A DNA stretch of 8,267 bases from UMGS1696 sp964634795 (lineage in GTDB: Bacteria; Bacillota; Clostridia; Oscillospirales; CAG-272), in NCBI GenBank assembly GCA_964634795.1, contig CAZWLL010000069.1:1-8267 (forward strand), in the 5' to 3' direction. Shown piece after piece: positions 6,349 through 8,267 of this stretch. How positions within the stretch are numbered: the stretch's first letter is position 1; every line of letters begins with the position of its first letter. Made by a program: the position numbers and the translations under genes. Under the pieces are notes generated by a model. It was not told the DNA's origin. It worked only from the letters and a program-made list of their open reading frames with translations, and did not search any database.

Positions 6349-8118
6349 ATGCTGAAAAGATTCTTGTCATACTATAAGCCGCATAAGCTTGTGTTCACAC
6401 TTGATATGCTTTCATCTCTCGGAGTATCTCTTATCGGAATAGTGTATCCGATGGTTACCCGCACAATGCTGAACGACCTCATTCCGAACCGTAATTATCG
6501 TATGATAGTTATTTTCGGTATGGCGCTTTTGCTTCTGTATTTTGTGAAGATGCTGCTGAATTATTTTGTTCAGTATGTAGGACATGTCATGGGTGTTAAA
6601 ATGCAGGCTCAGATGAGACGCGATATGTTTAATCACCTTGAAAAGCTTCCGTACAGCTTTTACGACAATCATGAAACGGGAAAAATTATGTCCCGCATGA
6701 CGAACGACCTTATGGATATAAGCGAGCTTGCGCACCACGGCCCGGAAAACATTATCATATCCACGATTTCGATTGTTGCGTCATTTATTTATCTTTCGAC
6801 TATCAATATATATCTTACGCTCATTATTTTTTGCGCCATTCCGTTTCTGCTTTTCATTACATTGAAGCTGAAAAATAAAATGCACAACGCTTTTTCCGAA
6901 TCACGCAAATCTGTTGCGTTAATAAACGCCGCTCTCGAGAGCAGCATTTCGGGCATCAGAGTTACAAAGGCTTTTACAAACGCAGATAAGGAAGGCGAGA
7001 AATTCGAGGACGGAAACAAGTCGTTCGTTGAAGCGAGAAGCGAAGCATATAACGCAATGGGTCAGTTCCACTCGGGAACAACCTTCGTTACGGATATTTT
7101 CAACGTTATAATACTTATAGCGGGCGGACTGTTCTTATATAACGGAAGCATATCGTTCGGAGATTATTCGGCGTTTGTTGTTTCGATAAATATGTTTATT
7201 TCACCCGTTATGACTCTTATTAACTTTATGGAGCAGTATCAGAACGGAGTTACCGGCTTTGAGAGATTTATCGAAATACTCGATGAGAAACCGGAGACGG
7301 ATTCGCCGAATGCTGTCGATATAGGCAATGTGAAGGGCCATATAGAGCTGCAGGATGTATCTTACGCATACGCCTCGGATAACTCCGACGGAGAGGTTGA
7401 TGACAAGCAGGTAATAAACCATCTGTCGCTCGATATAAAAGAGGGAGAGACATTTGCGCTTGTAGGGCCGTCGGGAGGAGGCAAAACCACGATTTGTCAC
7501 CTTATACCAAATTTTTACAATGTAAAAAGCGGCAAAATACTTATCGACGGCAAGAACATTAAAGACGTGACCATGGAATCTCTCCGACGGAATATCGGTA
7601 TTGTACAGCAGGATATATACCTTTTCAATGCAAGCATTAAGGAAAACATACTGTACGGCAGACTTGACGCAACCGATGACGAGGTAGTTGAAGCCGCTAA
7701 GAGAGCGAATATTCACGACTATATCATGACGCTCGAGGATGGATACAATACTGTAATAGGGGAGCGCGGAGTTCGTCTGTCCGGCGGACAGAAGCAAAGG
7801 CTCTCGATAGCAAGGGTATTCCTCAAAAATCCGCCGATACTTATTTTGGATGAGGCAACGAGCGCTCTCGACAATACAACGGAAATACTGATACAAAAAT
7901 CACTTGATGAGCTGTGCAAGGGCAGAACAACTCTCGTTGTGGCTCACAGACTTTCGACAATTAAAAATGCCGATGAAATCGCCGTAATAGCCGATGGCAG
8001 GATAGAGGAACAGGGAACGCATGATGAGCTCATGAAAAATAACGGAATGTACGCGGAGCTGTACAAGCTTCAATTCCGTGCCAATGTCGGTGAGTGGGAA
8101 TCTTCTTCAGCTGAATAG
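6349..8118 (+). CDS. ABC exporter half-transporter (MsbA/BmrA-like, fused TMD-NBD)
   Basis: A 589-residue inner-membrane ABC exporter subunit with one transmembrane domain followed by one nucleotide-binding domain. Six hydrophobic segments are visible, at about 16-36, 52-73, 134-152, 155-174, 247-267 and 274-294. The ATPase domain shows Walker A GPSGGGKT (373-380), a Q-loop at Q420/Q421, signature LSGGQ (477-481), Walker B ILILDEATSALD (497-508, D501, E502) and the H-loop His at 533. All catalytic residues are intact, so it should work as a homodimer, or with a second half-transporter encoded elsewhere; none is in the window. The substrate of this multidrug/lipid-type class cannot be predicted. 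An acidic insert at about 343-352 interrupts the start of the NBD. The last eight residues (EWESSSAE) and the stop codon are encoded by the first copy of the hairpin repeat, so the natural C terminus may have been altered by that repeat. Confidence 0.95.
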   Translation: MLKRFLSYYKPHKLVFTLDMLSSLGVSLIGIVYPMVTRTMLNDLIPNRNYRMIVIFGMALLLLYFVKMLLNYFVQYVGHVMGVKMQAQMRRDMFNHLEKLPYSFYDNHETGKIMSRMTNDLMDISELAHHGPENIIISTISIVASFIYLSTINIYLTLIIFCAIPFLLFITLKLKNKMHNAFSESRKSVALINAALESSISGIRVTKAFTNADKEGEKFEDGNKSFVEARSEAYNAMGQFHSGTTFVTDIFNVIILIAGGLFLYNGSISFGDYSAFVVSINMFISPVMTLINFMEQYQNGVTGFERFIEILDEKPETDSPNAVDIGNVKGHIELQDVSYAYASDNSDGEVDDKQVINHLSLDIKEGETFALVGPSGGGKTTICHLIPNFYNVKSGKILIDGKNIKDVTMESLRRNIGIVQQDIYLFNASIKENILYGRLDATDDEVVEAAKRANIHDYIMTLEDGYNTVIGERGVRLSGGQKQRLSIARVFLKNPPILILDEATSALDNTTEILIQKSLDELCKGRTTLVVAHRLSTIKNADEIAVIADGRIEEQGTHDELMKNNGMYAELYKLQFRANVGEWESSSAE

Positions 8119-8171
8119 GAGAGAAATACATCCCACTCCCGAGAATTTTCATGACTGAAAATTCTTCGCTC
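8091..8171 (+). repeat. Double-hairpin repeat, copy 1 (overlaps transporter 3' end)
   Basis: An 81-bp unit matching copy 2 at 76 of 81 positions. Hairpin A pairs GAGTGGGA (8092-8099) with TCCCACTC (8131-8138); its loop contains the transporter stop codon and an AGGAGAG motif. Hairpin B pairs AGAATTTTCA (8142-8151) with TGAAAATTCT (8156-8165) around a 4-nt loop, with a possible G-T closing pair. No T-run follows either stem, so this is not a standard terminator. The structure suggests a REP/MITE-like dispersed palindromic element, or a duplicated 3' end of the gene. Confidence 0.9.
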
Positions 8172-8186
8172 TTGCAGCTTAACAGT

Positions 8187-8267
8187 TGAGTGGGAATCTT
8201 CTTCAGCCGAGTAGGAGAGAAATACGTCCCACTCCCGAGAATTTTCATGGCTGAAAATTCTCCGCTC
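8187..8267 (+). repeat. Double-hairpin repeat, copy 2 (reaches window edge)
   Basis: The second 81-bp unit, 96 bp downstream of copy 1 and separated from it by 15 unrelated bases (8172-8186). All five differences from copy 1 are transitions. Both hairpins are kept: GAGTGGGA (8188-8195) with TCCCACTC (8227-8234), and GAGAATTTTCA (8237-8247) with TGAAAATTCTC (8252-8262). The last pair is improved here from G-T to G-C. The match continues to the final base, so the element or array may extend beyond the window. Confidence 0.9.

Noticed and set aside
7201..7896. Long minus-strand open frame (231 codons) inside the ABC transporter
   Set aside because: It is antisense to a well-conserved ATPase domain, shows no recognisable motif and has no promoter or ribosome binding site. 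It is a coding shadow.
8030..8248. Minus-strand open frame of 72 codons through the repeats, with a 32-residue internal repeat (MKILGSG...LKKIPT)
   Set aside because: The periodicity follows simply from the 96-bp DNA repeat being a multiple of three. All five differences between the copies are amino-acid replacements in this frame, so there is no sign of protein-level constraint. It also overlaps the transporter gene.
8091..8267. Repeat pair as a CRISPR array or as a factor-independent terminator
   Set aside because: There are only two 81-bp units with a 15-bp spacer, far from CRISPR dimensions. Neither hairpin is followed by a T-run.

Overview
The window looks like chromosomal DNA of a low-to-mid GC, Gram-positive anaerobe of the Clostridia, most likely a gut Oscillospiraceae/Ruminococcus-type bacterium. 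This rests on strong GGAGG-type ribosome binding sites, near-consensus sigma-A promoters, and the gene families present: a ferredoxin-type aldo/keto reductase, a FucU mutarotase, a CbbX/SpoVK-like AAA+ protein and a stand-alone ABC half-transporter. The assignment is inference; no rRNA or other taxonomic marker is present.

Layout. (1) 18-926 (+): a free-standing RecF/SMC-like AAA ATPase. (2) 1022-2185 (+): a Gfo/Idh/MocA-family NAD(P)-dependent sugar-type dehydrogenase, with its own promoter. It ends at a strong bidirectional intrinsic terminator (2198-2231). (3) A minus-strand series reads leftward from a promoter at about 6228: fucU (6149-5727), then a CbbX-like AAA+ ATPase (5722-4586) only 4 bp downstream and without a good Shine-Dalgarno of its own, then a PHP-domain phosphoesterase (4501-3488), then an aldo/keto reductase with two C-terminal [4Fe-4S] motifs (3381-2245). 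The reductase shares the terminator with the dehydrogenase and may also have its own promoter. (4) 6349-8118 (+): a complete ABC exporter half-transporter, driven by a perfect TTGACA-17-TATAAT promoter and divergent from fucU. (5) 8091-8267: two 81-bp copies of a double-hairpin repeat at a 96-bp period. The first copy starts inside the transporter gene and encodes its last residues and stop codon.

How the genes may work together. fucU, the PHP enzyme, the aldo/keto reductase and the Gfo/Idh dehydrogenase are all compatible with sugar or sugar-phosphate metabolism, but no kinase, aldolase or sugar importer lies in the window, so the pathway cannot be named. The least expected partner is the AAA+ remodeller, apparently translationally coupled to fucU.

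The best candidates for something not routinely described are the fucU/AAA+/PHP arrangement and the hairpin repeat fused to the transporter's 3' end. No CRISPR array, tRNA, rRNA, transposase or phage gene was seen. No gene-free stretch exceeds 300 bases.
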